Below, piece after piece: positions 1 to 9,029 of a stretch of 19,704 bases of DNA. The notes under the pieces are model-generated. The model was not told where the DNA came from. It saw only the letters and a list, made by a program, of their open reading frames with translations, and made no database searches. Position numbers and translations under genes: made by a program. Source of the stretch: Oscillospiraceae bacterium (GTDB lineage: Bacteria; Bacillota; Clostridia; Oscillospirales; Ruminococcaceae); the NCBI GenBank assembly GCA_900768245.1, contig CAAGCE010000154.1, forward strand, positions 1 to 19,704. The letters are read 5' to 3'. The first letter of the stretch is position 1; each line of letters starts with the position of its first letter.

Positions 1-10
1 ATCCTGCTGT

Positions 11-77
11 CTTTTGCATAACTTACTGCAACTGAACTTGTTCATTTTTAGGCACTTTTGCAAAGGTTACTGCAACT
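11..77. repeat. Two imperfect 23-bp direct repeats at the left edge
   Basis: Positions 11-33 and 55-77 match at 20 of 23 bases. Each copy is CTTTTGCA, four variable bases, then TTACTGCAACT; the copies start 44 bp apart. A third partial copy of the CTTTTGCA half lies at 101-108, about 46 bp further on. The array spans the stop codon of the RecQ-like gene and may continue outside the window, so its full length is unknown. No function can be assigned. Confidence 0.5.
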
Positions 78-1935
78 TTTTGGGCTGCTTGTTGCACTTA
101 CTTTTGCATTTGACCATTTGATTTGTGTAGTCATCATTAATTCTGATGTGTTGATCTATTAACCTGATAACGAAGAAATACCTATCATTTCTGTATTCAA
201 CATCCTTAATTTCAATCAAATTATATCTCCTCAACAATAGGATCACATAAGTATTCCATGATACATCACCACTGTTTGCAAATATCCAGAATTCCTTATC
301 TTCAAGGAATTCTGGCTTTACAGCTGTATCTAATACAAATTCATCTACACTTAATGAAGCCTTATTACTGTTAATCATAGAAAACCATCTTCCGGACAGT
401 TTTTCAGTTGTAATTACCTTTGCAGATAAAGAAAATGCTGAATGAAGATCATCATCTGTGTATAACATGATAGCAAGACATGGCAAGCCATCACGTCCAC
501 CTCGACCACATTCCTGATAATATTGATTGGCACTGTTAGGTACATACAGATGAAGAACGGTTCTAACATCTTTTTTATCTACGCCAACGCCAAATGCACT
601 TGTAGCAATCATAAGATCAAACTTATTCTCCGCCCACTCTTCTATCAGTCTTTCTCTCTCATCAGAAGATGTATCACCTGTAAATGTTTCAATATTAGAG
701 AATCCTACGTCGTATAAAGTGTTTCTTAATTTCTCTGCATCATTTGGAGAATTCACATAAATAATCATTGGCCGAGGAAGTTTACAAACACAGTTGATCA
801 TCTTTCCCATTTTGTCTTTATAACCATAAGTTTTTACAATATTATAACGTTGTTCTTTACGGAGCTTGTCAAAGCGAAGTTCAATCCATCTGTCCTCCAC
901 ACAAAACAATGACTTTAAGACCGCAGAATCCGATAATGTATATGTAGCTGACAACAAATACGTTCTCAGCTCAGGATTAATCGAAAGAAATTTTTTCTGT
1001 AAAACATTCAAACATTGGAACTCATTACGGAATGATGTTCCCCAACCAATTATGATATGTGCTTCATCGATAATAAAATTCTTTAAATAGTGCTCTTCAT
1101 TTGCTTGAAAGAGTTCTTTACGCAGAAGCTCATTTCGTATCAAACTTTCGGGAGAAATAAACAGCATTCTGGCGGTTTTATTATGTAAAGCCGTAATAAA
1201 CAATGATATATCTGAGCTGCTATTATAGTAAAACACCTCATTTTCAACATCACTATTAATCTGAGCTTTGGCACCTCTGACCTGATCAAGCATCAAAGAA
1301 ACTGTAGGAACAACAATAATTGTAAGTCCATAACTCTTTTGATATGAAACAGCCTGAGTAACAAGACTCTTTCCTCCACCTGTAAGCATCGATATTAACG
1401 ATGTATATCCATCAGGAGCCTTTAATGCCCCAACTACTGCAAGTTGTTGTTCCTGGCTCCTGTATGACTTATATCCAGAAATATTTCTAATGAACCCATT
1501 AGTTACTGTTGATTTATCATTAAGTATTTCCTCAAATGAAATATCCTTCATAAAAGCATTACGAATAAATTTTTGATTAAGAAATGTAGGAAAGCTTAAT
1601 GATACTGATATTTCGCCATTATCATCCAAGAATAAACCAAATGGATCATTTTCAATCATCTCGTATCCGGGAATGCGAATTGATGTTTCCAATAAAATCA
1701 AGTATTGACGAAGCACAGCCTCAAAATCATATTTATTGATTTTTCCACTTATATAATCATCATACGACATAATTAACCTAATTGCACAGTCACACTGATA
1801 GCATTCTTCCTTAGATAATTTGCTGTAATTGCATTTAAGCATAGCTATATCAATTGTATATCCGGCAAAATGGTTCTCTACAGCCTTAATAAGTTCATTT
1901 TTGTATGTCAAAGTTTTATCATCCTTACATAACAC
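67..1935 (-). CDS. RecQ-family DEAH-box DNA helicase (defence or repair module)
   Basis: Superfamily 2 helicase of RecQ type, expected to unwind DNA with ATP. Visible motifs are the Walker A TGGGKS with its lysine at residue 189, a DEAH box at 290-293 followed by the RecQ-like W-G-x-x-F-R context, the SAT motif III (LLSATYT), a motif V region with GVGVDKKD, and motif VI QECGRGGRDG at 474-483, close to the RecQ consensus. About 130 residues precede the helicase core. The C-terminus is short and basic, and I see no clear HRDC domain. The start given is a GTG overlapping the upstream SNF2-like gene by 28 bp. No strong ribosome binding site is visible there, so a slightly later non-ATG start is possible. 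The overlap implies translational coupling. Pairing with an SNF2 helicase recalls DpdF/DpdE of 7-deazaguanine modification-restriction clusters, but that is inference. Confidence 0.85.
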   Translation of the reverse strand: MLCKDDKTLTYKNELIKAVENHFAGYTIDIAMLKCNYSKLSKEECYQCDCAIRLIMSYDDYISGKINKYDFEAVLRQYLILLETSIRIPGYEMIENDPFGLFLDDNGEISVSLSFPTFLNQKFIRNAFMKDISFEEILNDKSTVTNGFIRNISGYKSYRSQEQQLAVVGALKAPDGYTSLISMLTGGGKSLVTQAVSYQKSYGLTIIVVPTVSLMLDQVRGAKAQINSDVENEVFYYNSSSDISLFITALHNKTARMLFISPESLIRNELLRKELFQANEEHYLKNFIIDEAHIIIGWGTSFRNEFQCLNVLQKKFLSINPELRTYLLSATYTLSDSAVLKSLFCVEDRWIELRFDKLRKEQRYNIVKTYGYKDKMGKMINCVCKLPRPMIIYVNSPNDAEKLRNTLYDVGFSNIETFTGDTSSDERERLIEEWAENKFDLMIATSAFGVGVDKKDVRTVLHLYVPNSANQYYQECGRGGRDGLPCLAIMLYTDDDLHSAFSLSAKVITTEKLSGRWFSMINSNKASLSVDEFVLDTAVKPEFLEDKEFWIFANSGDVSWNTYVILLLRRYNLIEIKDVEYRNDRYFFVIRLIDQHIRINDDYTNQMVKCKSKCNKQPKKLQ

Positions 1936-4900
1936 ACGGAATCGAGCACTATTTGGGGTTTAATTATGGATGCAGTAATATACTCATAATCTGCCTCGTT
2001 TGAAGCATTTGAATGCTCACCATAATATAAAGCAAATACTGCATTTTCACTTTTATGTACCTGAATAGTATCTCTAAGATCCTTTTCCTTAATTTTTGTT
2101 TTGAGAATCGTACTCATGCTACTTTTGGATTTTTCATAACAATGCTTTACAATTCTTTCCCATTTCTCTTGAGGATGCACTTTTTTGAACATTTCAATAT
2201 TTGAAATACTGTTCGTATTTTCAATACCAAAAAAACGTTTTTTAACCCTGCGTTGGCCTAAATGTTCAACTTCATCTTTTAAAACAGCTAGTGGGATACC
2301 TTTAAGCTGCTTAAATGCTTCAACGATAATACTGTTATTTTCATTTGCATCCTCTGAAATTGCACAAACTGTCTGAACAACATCACAATCAATAAACTGT
2401 CTGTACTGTTCGATTTTTCTGACAGAAACATTATTCTTAAGAAGAACAAGTTCATCCGGAGCAATCGTCCATGAAAATACAAAACCTTCCCAGTTTATCG
2501 GTCCGCTCAATGCAATTGCTGAACACTTTCCCTTATATGAATTGAGCGAATTATTTACTATGCTATCATAAATCTCATCACCCGGAGCAAAGAAATGAAT
2601 ATAATCGGATTTTAGTGCTATTGATCTATCAAATGTCCCCTGAATATAGGAAGTACCCTTCTGTACTTTGCTATTTCCATTCATACTCTGTAGCCGATTC
2701 TGCATCTGATTCATATTATCATCAATAAGTTTTTTCATATCAGGAGGGATAAAGAATGTGTTATACGCAGATTTACTCGAAAACGAACTGGCTGTATATC
2801 GATATATTGTATGTTCCTTATTTACCCAAGTTCCTTTAAATCCGGCAAGATTCGCCCATCCTCGCATAGATGATAGGAAGAGTTCAGTTTCTCTTTGATT
2901 ATATTTTTCCAGAGTATTTTCAATTTGACGGTTCATAACACTATACTTGAACTGAGCAACATCAAAATTTCTCTCCCTTTTCACTGACTCCTCAAGTTTC
3001 TCGACACTGGCAATAATCTCAGGCACAATATCACGCAGTCCCTTATCATAATCCGAATTGACAGCTTCAATAATTTTACCATCAATTTCATTCATAATGA
3101 TTTCAAGACCACTTTGTGTCTTAGTAAAGACTTTCAACCCATTATTCCAGAAACAAAAGAGATCATTCTCCAAAGTGTTTTCAGCATAAGCTACTATCGA
3201 AAGTACCGGTTTATTAATATCTCTTCCAACCCTGCCGAGTCTGCCAATACGCTGTTCAAGATCATTTGCAGACCAAGGTATATCAATATGAATTACAGCA
3301 TCCGCATTTTGAAAGTTTCTTCCTTCACCGCCTGATTTATCTGAAAGCATAATAGTATAGGATTCATCTGTCTGGAATCTATAGGTATTCAGCTCTAATT
3401 CATCAGATTTCATTTTTGTACTAAAGAAGCAACAACTGTCTTCTCCGAAATATGATAATAATGCCATTTTATACAACTCAAAAGTATCGGTATAATCAGT
3501 AAATAAGATAACCTTTTTATCAAATAATTCTTGATCAATATAGTCGATTATCTTCACTAATCGGTTGTATTTATCTGATGGATCCGCTAAAACATCACCA
3601 ATATTGTTGACAACGTTCTTTTCTTCACGACTAAGCTTTTCAGCTAGTTCCAAAATATCATCAGGTATATCAACAATTGCCGAGCGTAAGGAAGTACAAA
3701 ACGCTGCAGCACTGCTAAAGAACGAACATATAATAGACTTGTATGTATTCTTAAAATCTGTCGGTGACTTTTCAATATTCCCCAACCAGTCTGAAAGCCT
3801 AACATTTAATGCGTATTCTGTACTGTTACAGTCATCTTCAAGCGAATAGCTCAAATCAATTATTTCTCGCTTAAATTCTATACTTGGAGTAACAAATATA
3901 CGCCTATTCTTTATTACGCTCTTTTCAAGCTGATATGTTTCACATATATAAGCTATTACCTTTTCAAAGGTCTGAATGCCCCTATCTTCTGAGTTAATAT
4001 CATCTTCTTTTATTATATGAGAAACTCTGAGATCATCTATTCTATTAGCAATATCCTCCAAGTTATCAGAAATATCTTCAAATAAGTCCTCTATATCCGG
4101 TGATAGCTCATTATCATTTTCATCCAATTCTATGCGCATTTCTTCAAGATTGCTATATACGCCGTGAATATCCATCATAATTGAGTTATGTAACGAATTT
4201 ATCCTATCAAACTCTTCATCGGACATATTTTCATACTTATCCGGCTGAATAAGCGTAAGTAATTTATGATACTCTTCTTTTCGACTTTGTATGGGTGTAG
4301 CACTAAGCATAAGGATGTTATCAACTGCTTTACTTATAGACAATACCTTATTAGATAATACACCTGAATCAATCATTCTATGAACTTCATCAATAATTAC
4401 AAAATCATATTTTGATTCAACAACGCTGTACAACTTACTTGCGGGTATCAAATCAATTATATTATCATTACAATTCCTGCCTTCAAATATACGGAACTTA
4501 AAAGCAAGCTCTGTCCTCCACTGCTCAACAAGTGAATCCGGAAGAATAAAGGCAATTTTTTTATTACACTTCTCTGATATATAAATTTTGACTATTGAAG
4601 CTGCTTCGATAGTTTTTCCAGTTCCAACCTCATCAGCAATCATATACCTACACCTATCATCTGCTAAACATCTCATAACAGTTTTCAACTGATGCGGCAT
4701 AAGCTGAATCTTACATCCTGTTAATTTTTCAAAGCCATAAACAGAATTCTGGATCAATCGAAGCGTTTCATTCACATTACTTCTGCCAAAATACCATGTG
4801 GGATTTTGAAATTCGAAGGAAGTCATTTGTTTTAGTGGTGATATATATGAATCACAGAAAGATGCCTTGATCTGAGTTTCAGGTACATAAACCAATTCTT

Positions 4901-5219
4901 CGGTTTCATATGAATATATATAGTAATAAAATATCTCTTCATCCTTGTTAAGTACACATGATTTGACATAATAAATCTTACTACTATACTCAACCATCGC
5001 TCCGATATTTATTCTGCAATGTGTAACCTTGGATAATGGCATTTTTATTGTTTCTGTGATTGCATAGTATTGCCTTATACCGTATAAATCCATAAATTCA
5101 AGGTTAACGATTTCAGCAAACTCATCAATGTCAATCACCTTAGCAAGAGCAAAATCTCTTGGTTCTGTTGGATATTCAACATCAATTGAGCATCTTACAT
5201 ATGTTGATTTTTTTATCAT
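1908..5219 (-). CDS. Large SNF2/RapA-type helicase-like ATPase
   Basis: A 1103-aa protein with a two-lobed SNF2-type ATPase. Lobe 1 carries Walker A DEVGTGKT at residues 196-203, a DEVH Walker B box at 277-280 and motif III LSATPIQ. Lobe 2 carries SGGEGRNFQ (motif V) and QRIGRLGRVGRD from residue 656 (motif VI), the arrangement typical of RapA/SNF2 translocases. The roughly 170-residue N-terminal part and the roughly 400-residue C-terminal part are not recognised; an acidic, probably coiled region lies between the lobes. The family remodels or translocates on nucleic acid. Its partners here are the overlapping RecQ-like gene downstream and the remnant of a putative Fe-S nuclease upstream. The ATG start has only a weak GGTGAT ribosome binding site, suggesting it was translated from a longer operon message. 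Size and pairing are compatible with a DpdE-like or DISARM DrmD-like defence helicase; the assignment is unproven. Confidence 0.85.
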   Translation of the reverse strand: MIKKSTYVRCSIDVEYPTEPRDFALAKVIDIDEFAEIVNLEFMDLYGIRQYYAITETIKMPLSKVTHCRINIGAMVEYSSKIYYVKSCVLNKDEEIFYYYIYSYETEELVYVPETQIKASFCDSYISPLKQMTSFEFQNPTWYFGRSNVNETLRLIQNSVYGFEKLTGCKIQLMPHQLKTVMRCLADDRCRYMIADEVGTGKTIEAASIVKIYISEKCNKKIAFILPDSLVEQWRTELAFKFRIFEGRNCNDNIIDLIPASKLYSVVESKYDFVIIDEVHRMIDSGVLSNKVLSISKAVDNILMLSATPIQSRKEEYHKLLTLIQPDKYENMSDEEFDRINSLHNSIMMDIHGVYSNLEEMRIELDENDNELSPDIEDLFEDISDNLEDIANRIDDLRVSHIIKEDDINSEDRGIQTFEKVIAYICETYQLEKSVIKNRRIFVTPSIEFKREIIDLSYSLEDDCNSTEYALNVRLSDWLGNIEKSPTDFKNTYKSIICSFFSSAAAFCTSLRSAIVDIPDDILELAEKLSREEKNVVNNIGDVLADPSDKYNRLVKIIDYIDQELFDKKVILFTDYTDTFELYKMALLSYFGEDSCCFFSTKMKSDELELNTYRFQTDESYTIMLSDKSGGEGRNFQNADAVIHIDIPWSANDLEQRIGRLGRVGRDINKPVLSIVAYAENTLENDLFCFWNNGLKVFTKTQSGLEIIMNEIDGKIIEAVNSDYDKGLRDIVPEIIASVEKLEESVKRERNFDVAQFKYSVMNRQIENTLEKYNQRETELFLSSMRGWANLAGFKGTWVNKEHTIYRYTASSFSSKSAYNTFFIPPDMKKLIDDNMNQMQNRLQSMNGNSKVQKGTSYIQGTFDRSIALKSDYIHFFAPGDEIYDSIVNNSLNSYKGKCSAIALSGPINWEGFVFSWTIAPDELVLLKNNVSVRKIEQYRQFIDCDVVQTVCAISEDANENNSIIVEAFKQLKGIPLAVLKDEVEHLGQRRVKKRFFGIENTNSISNIEMFKKVHPQEKWERIVKHCYEKSKSSMSTILKTKIKEKDLRDTIQVHKSENAVFALYYGEHSNASNEADYEYITASIIKPQIVLDSVCYVRMIKL

Positions 5220-5237
5220 TATATCACCACATTAATT

Positions 5238-5618
5238 TTAGTTATTCTTTATGGCTGTCAAACAAATATCTCTCGATGGACAATACCTACATCCCTGATT
5301 GTATGTAGCAGGGTAAAAGCTCTTTTCTTTTACAATATCCAAAAGATTCTCCTTTTTTTCAGGTTTTGTAATCTTTTCTGATACAATCAGAAAATCCTCC
5401 TTAAGTGCTCTGACTTCAGGCTTTTCTCCAAAGAATCTATGGTTTTTGTTTTTATCCAGCTCATCACATAAAGCTTTATACGCTCCTGCGATTACCTGTG
5501 TTTTTTCAAGTTCATCAGCTATTTTGAAATCTAAATCCAGTTTTTCGTATTCATCATTAATGGTTTCTCTAAGTCTTGAATCAGTGAGAAATGCCCGAAG
5601 TGCCTGTATCAGCGTTAT
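5238..5618 (-). pseudogene. Headless C-terminal fragment with C-x2-C-x5-C motif (putative Fe-S nuclease remnant)
   Basis: An open frame of 126 codons with no usable ATG, ending at a TAA 18 bp before the SNF2-like gene. The translation looks coding: charged, amphipathic, helical text throughout. It ends in GCRYCPSRDICL, whose three cysteines are spaced C-x2-C-x5-C. That spacing matches the C-terminal cluster-binding cysteines that staple the PD-(D/E)XK nuclease fold of Cas4 and AddB-type proteins. The nuclease active-site region would lie further upstream and is missing, because the frame breaks at a stop at 5619-5621, where transfer-module sequence begins. I read it as the 3' end of a gene decapitated by deletion or insertion. 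The nuclease identity is inferred from the cysteine pattern and context only. Confidence 0.6.
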
Positions 5619-5919
5619 TTACCGCATTTCGTTGATGTGTATAATTGTAGGAATCAGGCTTTGCAAAATTATTCTTGAAAGATATATTCCTATCCACTTT
5701 TTCCTCGTGCTCCAGTGGAGCACGGGATTCATTATCCACCTGACAACGAACATTCTGATTGGATACATTTCTCGGAGAAACAGTTCCGTGGTTCACAACC
5801 TTATACTTTTTCCTGTCAAAATGCCTTGCCCCGAAGGTAACGCTCTGCACCTTTCTCTTATCAAAAGAGGAAAGGGAGTGTTCCGTGTCATCATTGTTTT
5901 TTCTATCAACTGTTGCCAT
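5581..5919 (-). CDS. Short hypothetical protein downstream of VirB4, probably 3'-truncated
   Basis: Hydrophilic 112-residue protein, not recognised. The ATG at 5919 is preceded at good spacing by a strong GGGGGAG ribosome binding site just after the VirB4 stop, so it is very likely translated as the next gene of the transfer operon. There is no signal peptide or membrane segment. Residues RAPLEH are encoded by a perfect inverted repeat (5707-5723) that also occurs inside parB. The last 12 or so codons overlap, in another frame, the coding-like remnant of the putative nuclease, which suggests the original C-terminus was replaced at a recombination junction near 5581-5621. In related elements larger genes usually follow VirB4, consistent with truncation. 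Confidence 0.5.
   Translation of the reverse strand: MATVDRKNNDDTEHSLSSFDKRKVQSVTFGARHFDRKKYKVVNHGTVSPRNVSNQNVRCQVDNESRAPLEHEEKVDRNISFKNNFAKPDSYNYTHQRNAVNNADTGTSGISH
5707..5723. repeat. Palindrome GTGCTCC-N3-GGAGCAC, copy 1
   Basis: A perfect 7-bp inverted repeat around a 3-bp centre (AGT). The same arms occur within parB at 17192-17208. Similarity extends on one side: on the minus strand both copies begin with CG and are followed by an A/G-rich GAAAA stretch. Both copies are read in the same frame and encode RAP(L/V)EH. Confidence 0.75.
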
Positions 5920-5939
5920 AAACAACTCCCCCTCTCATG

Positions 5940-8900
5940 TTATGATGCATCGGCTTCCTTCTGCGCCATTTCTTCCTGAAGCATTTTTGCGGTTTCGCTG
6001 AAGTTTGTGGTCATCATGCTGTACAGCTTTGTATCCTTCGGGAATTCGTCATAGAACGGTATCTTCGTCTTGCCGCCTAGCACCAAAATGCCATGTCCCG
6101 CAGGAGTGTCATTTACATACTGAATTTCGCTGTCCGTGAAATGAAGAATGTCCTGCAGCTTTGCCGCATCGGTCGGATTCTGCTTTAAAAGAACAAGAAA
6201 TTCTGAGTTACTGAGCATTGAACGGGACTTATCATCTTTCAGCAGATCTTCAACATTCTGCGTGATACCCGTAAGCACACCGCCATACTTTCTTGCACGC
6301 TTCCAGAGCATTCTCAGGTAATCAAGAGAATACTCGTCCTGAAATAAAAGGTGTGCTTCATCGAAATAGATATATGTCTTGCGCCCCTTATCCCTGTTCT
6401 CGGAAAGACGATTCCAGATGTAGTCAAGAATAAGAAGCATGGACTGTGTTTTCAGGTTGCCGTTCAAGTCACGGATATCGTAAGCGATGAAACGAGATTT
6501 TGTATTTACGTTTGTCTGATTGTCGAAATATTTTGCAGAACCATTAACATACATATCCACCGTTATGATCAGCTTGTCCTTCATATCCTTGTTGATGTTC
6601 TCGGTTTCCTCCTTCATACATTCGAGGAACGTTCCCAGAGTAGGCATATCCGCAGGATCAAGGGTTGTGAGAACATTGGATTTTGCATAAGCCTTACGAA
6701 CGCAGCGGTCAACAAAGGATTTTTCCTGTGCATTAAGCGGGTGCTTGCTGTCCATACAACTTATAAAAGAAGTGAGCAGCTGGCACTTGTCGGCAATAAT
6801 GTCAATTTCCTCGTCCTCCAACAGCCTGAAATCAAAATCAAAGGGATTGATATGATTCTTTGAACCGTTGCTGAACTTTACAACTTCGCCGCCAAAAGCT
6901 TCTGCAAGCTTCCAATATTCACGCTCAGGGTCAATTACCAAAATATCTGCGTCCTCATATCCGAGAAATACATTGACTATCTCACGCTTGACTGTGAAAG
7001 ATTTACCCGAACCGGGGCAGGCAAGTACAAATCCCGATGGATTTACAAGACCTTTCATACGGTCAAAAAGTATGATATTATGCGACAGCATATTCAAACC
7101 GTAATACACGGAATTTTCCATTTGCATTTTCTTTACATTGAAAGGCATAAAAATCGCAACGGATTCCGAAGGCATTGTTCGCAGCCAGCCGAATTTTCTC
7201 TGATAACCAACAGGCAGACAGTCGCACATTCCATGCTCCTGCTCCCATGCCATTTCACCCTTTATGCAACCGCTTCTTTTCAAGGTGCTTTCGATTACTT
7301 CAAGATTATTGTTAAGCTCCTCATAGGATTCAGCCTTTATGAGTATCTGCATATTTGTCATGAAAAGCTTCTGATCTTTCATGGTGATTTTATCGTAAAC
7401 ACTGACCATAGCATCACGCTGGTTCTTGATACGCTGGGGCATCTGATTACTGAAATTTCCGTGCTGTGCAGCCTTGACTTCACGCTTTGCCATATCCGTA
7501 TCAATAGCTGTGATCTGATGCTGAACAAGCTTGCGAGCTTCGGCACTGTCATAGGTTTCAATGTTTGTTGTAACCATAATTTCAATGCCCGTTGCAAGCA
7601 GTTCTGTCAGTATCTCAGATGTGGCTGTACTCGGATATTCTCTTATGTAAATGGTCTTTGCATAAGTGTTGTTGAACATGAAATAGTCTTTCTTGAAATC
7701 GAAATAATCGGGAGCACAGTACAGCTTGTCAATGCCCTTTGCAAAATCCTTTTCGGTAAGCTGCGGTACGGGCATATCATCTGTACCCACAAAGAAATCC
7801 TTCAGCATTTCCACACGTTCCTGTGATGTAAGTACTCGCATATTTGTATTGCCGATACGATTAAATGTATTCGTAGCGGTAATATCCAAAGACTTGAATC
7901 TGCGTCTTGCAGTTTCCTCATCAGGAGCCTTTATCGTAAGCGTAATATACATGTGCTTCTGAATAGCGTTCTGACCCTTGCGGATATTTTCTTCAAGTAC
8001 CCTTGAATTGAACTCATAGCGATATTCAAAAAGATCGTCTGCCTTCTGAGAAAGAAGCGTTTTCTTCTTAAAATCGTCAATGTTTATCTGACTGTTCCAG
8101 CAGCAAATCTGACAGTCAACCGTATCATCAAGGATAGACAGAAATTCGATGTATCGCTCCAGATACATATACTGCTGTTCCTCATCGGAAAGATTGAAGT
8201 TTATGTCATCAAAGGTGTACGCCTTGGAGTACATTTTCTTTCCTAAGAAGAAAATATCGTCGGACAGAATTTTCTTGTAAGGAATAGTATTCAGGACCTT
8301 CTTTGCAAAATCCTTTTTCTCCTTTTCCTTTGCTGCCTTCTGACTGCGCTTGTCCTTTTTCTTGGGCTTATTGGCTTCAAGTCTTGCCGCATCACGCTCA
8401 CGGGCATTCATATTTTCCTTGACATCATCGGTATCTTCGATAACGCCACGCTTTGGACGGGTACGTCTTGTAATTGCAAGAAAAGCAACCGCCAATGCGA
8501 TTATTGCCGCAGGAACACCCACAACAGCAGGATTATTCTGTACAAATTCCATCACTCCATCGGGAGTTTCGGTAACTGCTACAACTTCCGTAACATCAGC
8601 TGCTTCGGTTACCGATTCTTCAACAACAATTTCTTCTGTTACAATTCCAGTAACTTTTTCTACTGCTGTGATTTCAGTAATTACCTCTGTTTCTGCGACA
8701 GTTTCAGAAACTACAACAGGCTGTGTAACAACCGCAGTTTCCACAACAACTTCTTCCGTGATACCCGCTTCGCTCATAACTTCTGAAACGCCCTCTGCTG
8801 CAATGCTCGATATGAGTGCTTCTGCATCAAGACCTTCGGGAAGTGAAAGAGAGGTTTCCGCATTTTCTGTTTCAGATACATCAGAAACAGCATTTCCAGT

Positions 8901-9029
8901 TATTTCCGAAACGTCGAAAACTGTGCTTTCATCGCTCACAACATTTTCTTCGCTGACAGGAGCATCGGTCACAATTTCTGTAGGGACCGTTGTCCCCGTT
9001 ACGATCTCATTTTCATTCAAAGGATTCAC
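5940..9029 (-). CDS. virB4: VirB4/TraE-like conjugation ATPase with membrane-anchored N-terminal extension
   Basis: The ATPase of a type IV secretion (conjugation) channel, expected at the inner face of the membrane. Walker A CPGSGKS has its lysine at residue 676, and Walker B FDEAH at 890-893 is followed by the usual ARKYGG-type region. The VirB4 core starts near residue 245 (TIPYKKIL). The unusual part is residues 1-190: about 165 residues rich in Val, Thr, Glu and Ser, then a hydrophobic segment at roughly 168-187 followed by a basic TRRTRPKR stretch. This predicts an exterior N-terminus, one membrane pass and a cytosolic ATPase. Typical Firmicutes homologues begin near the core. The start is a GTG overlapping the prgI stop (GTGA), and no later in-frame start would remove the extension neatly. 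It lies in the operon after the Maff2, TrbL-like and PrgI genes. Confidence 0.92.
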   Translation of the reverse strand: MNPLNENEIVTGTTVPTEIVTDAPVSEENVVSDESTVFDVSEITGNAVSDVSETENAETSLSLPEGLDAEALISSIAAEGVSEVMSEAGITEEVVVETAVVTQPVVVSETVAETEVITEITAVEKVTGIVTEEIVVEESVTEAADVTEVVAVTETPDGVMEFVQNNPAVVGVPAAIIALAVAFLAITRRTRPKRGVIEDTDDVKENMNARERDAARLEANKPKKKDKRSQKAAKEKEKKDFAKKVLNTIPYKKILSDDIFFLGKKMYSKAYTFDDINFNLSDEEQQYMYLERYIEFLSILDDTVDCQICCWNSQINIDDFKKKTLLSQKADDLFEYRYEFNSRVLEENIRKGQNAIQKHMYITLTIKAPDEETARRRFKSLDITATNTFNRIGNTNMRVLTSQERVEMLKDFFVGTDDMPVPQLTEKDFAKGIDKLYCAPDYFDFKKDYFMFNNTYAKTIYIREYPSTATSEILTELLATGIEIMVTTNIETYDSAEARKLVQHQITAIDTDMAKREVKAAQHGNFSNQMPQRIKNQRDAMVSVYDKITMKDQKLFMTNMQILIKAESYEELNNNLEVIESTLKRSGCIKGEMAWEQEHGMCDCLPVGYQRKFGWLRTMPSESVAIFMPFNVKKMQMENSVYYGLNMLSHNIILFDRMKGLVNPSGFVLACPGSGKSFTVKREIVNVFLGYEDADILVIDPEREYWKLAEAFGGEVVKFSNGSKNHINPFDFDFRLLEDEEIDIIADKCQLLTSFISCMDSKHPLNAQEKSFVDRCVRKAYAKSNVLTTLDPADMPTLGTFLECMKEETENINKDMKDKLIITVDMYVNGSAKYFDNQTNVNTKSRFIAYDIRDLNGNLKTQSMLLILDYIWNRLSENRDKGRKTYIYFDEAHLLFQDEYSLDYLRMLWKRARKYGGVLTGITQNVEDLLKDDKSRSMLSNSEFLVLLKQNPTDAAKLQDILHFTDSEIQYVNDTPAGHGILVLGGKTKIPFYDEFPKDTKLYSMMTTNFSETAKMLQEEMAQKEADAS

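Noticed and set aside
11..111. CRISPR array
   Set aside because: Only two imperfect copies with very short spacers overlapping a stop codon, and no cas genes.
5446..5979. Plus-strand open frame of 177 codons
   Set aside because: Antisense to the nuclease remnant and the 112-aa gene; Cys/Ser/Ile-rich text, no ribosome binding site or recognisable domain.
7080..7826. Plus-strand open frame of 248 codons
   Set aside because: Shadow of the VirB4 coding sequence; His/Cys-rich translation without any domain.
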